DNA of 7,106 bases from Gammaproteobacteria bacterium. Its GTDB lineage: Bacteria; Pseudomonadota; Gammaproteobacteria; Steroidobacterales; GCA-2729495. Under the pieces are notes generated by a model that did no database searches, was not told the DNA's origin, and saw only the letters and a list, made by a program, of their open reading frames with translations. The stretch spans positions 1 through 7,106 of the forward strand of contig JAUIEY010000101.1 of the NCBI GenBank assembly GCA_030429685.1, written 5' to 3'. The position numbers and the translations under genes are program-made. Shown here in pieces: positions 6,991 to 7,106 of this stretch (positions are counted from its first letter, which is position 1; the number at the start of each line of letters is the position of its first letter).

Positions 6991-7021
6991 AGAATACCGG
7001 CCGGAAAATTCCCGCCCTCAA
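6991..7021 (-). promoter_or_regulatory. weak candidate promoter for comEC
   Basis: On the minus strand TTGAGG (7016-7021) and TATTCT (6991-6996) each match the sigma70 consensus at 4 of 6 positions, but the spacer is 19 bp. If real, transcription would start only a few bases before ATG 6981, giving a nearly leaderless message. That would agree with the lack of a visible ribosome site. This is a motif match only. Confidence 0.2.
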
Positions 7022-7038
7022 ATTTGTCACGCTAGACC

Positions 7039-7106
7039 ATGCCGCGCCGTTTTTTTAGCCGCCTTAGCAGGCGCTTCGACCCGAAAAAGGAATACTCCTG
7101 GTACCT
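7039..7106 (+). CDS. DUF2062 domain-containing protein, N-terminal fragment
   Basis: Only 22 complete codons are inside the window; the reading begins MPRRFFSRLSRRFDPKKEYS and runs open off the right edge. The MPRRFF start followed by a basic segment is typical of the small DUF2062 inner-membrane proteins that sit next to comEC in Pseudomonas and relatives. Its function is not established. The gene diverges from comEC across 57 bp. No Shine-Dalgarno sequence is visible before the ATG (the preceding bases are CTAGACC). The family call rests on the short N-terminus plus position, so it is moderate. Confidence 0.65.
   Translation, partial: MPRRFFSRLSRRFDPKKEYSWY

Noticed and set aside
1..7106. 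Mobile element, CRISPR array, tRNA/rRNA, phage or defence genes
   Set aside because: Almost every base is taken by conserved housekeeping genes, and no spaced repeats, transposase or RNA-gene structure was found.

Overview
The window is a compact, GC-rich stretch of chromosome that reads as Gammaproteobacteria. Six genes lie head to tail on the minus strand, in transcription order comEC, exbB, exbD, msbA, lpxK, kdsB. The first codons of a DUF2062-family gene diverge from comEC on the plus strand at the right edge. As I recall, this order resembles the comEC/exbBD/lpxK/kdsB neighbourhood of Pseudomonas and Xanthomonas relatives, with msbA inserted as in Xanthomonas. It differs from Escherichia coli, where exbBD is not at this locus. 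I cannot name a genus from the sequence alone.

Layout, right to left along the direction of transcription: a 57-bp divergent gap (6982-7038) separates comEC from the DUF2062 gene. comEC (6981-4633) encodes the inner-membrane DNA uptake channel with its C-terminal metallo-beta-lactamase-like domain. A 75-bp gap (4558-4632) follows and is the only gap large enough to hold a promoter inside the series. It carries a nested inverted repeat that coincides with a plausible -35/-10 pair. Then exbB, exbD, msbA, lpxK and kdsB follow almost without spacing: exbB/exbD overlap by 20 bp, exbD/msbA are 2 bp apart, msbA/lpxK overlap by 17 bp, and lpxK/kdsB are 2 bp apart. This packing implies one transcript with translational coupling. 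kdsB runs off the left edge with about 20 residues missing.

Functionally the core is lipid A-Kdo supply and export. KdsB activates Kdo as CMP-Kdo, LpxK adds the 4'-phosphate to make lipid IVA, and MsbA flips the finished lipid A-core across the inner membrane. ExbB/ExbD form a proton-driven motor without a tonB gene in view, so its partner is unknown. ComEC is a neighbour by position rather than by pathway.

There is no mobile element, CRISPR array, tRNA or rRNA, and no gene-free stretch over 300 bases. Most of the window is ordinary housekeeping sequence. The points worth a second look are the missing Trm112-like gene between lpxK and kdsB, unusual residues in KdsB motifs, the operator-like dyad in front of exbB, and the orphan ExbBD motor inside a lipid A operon.
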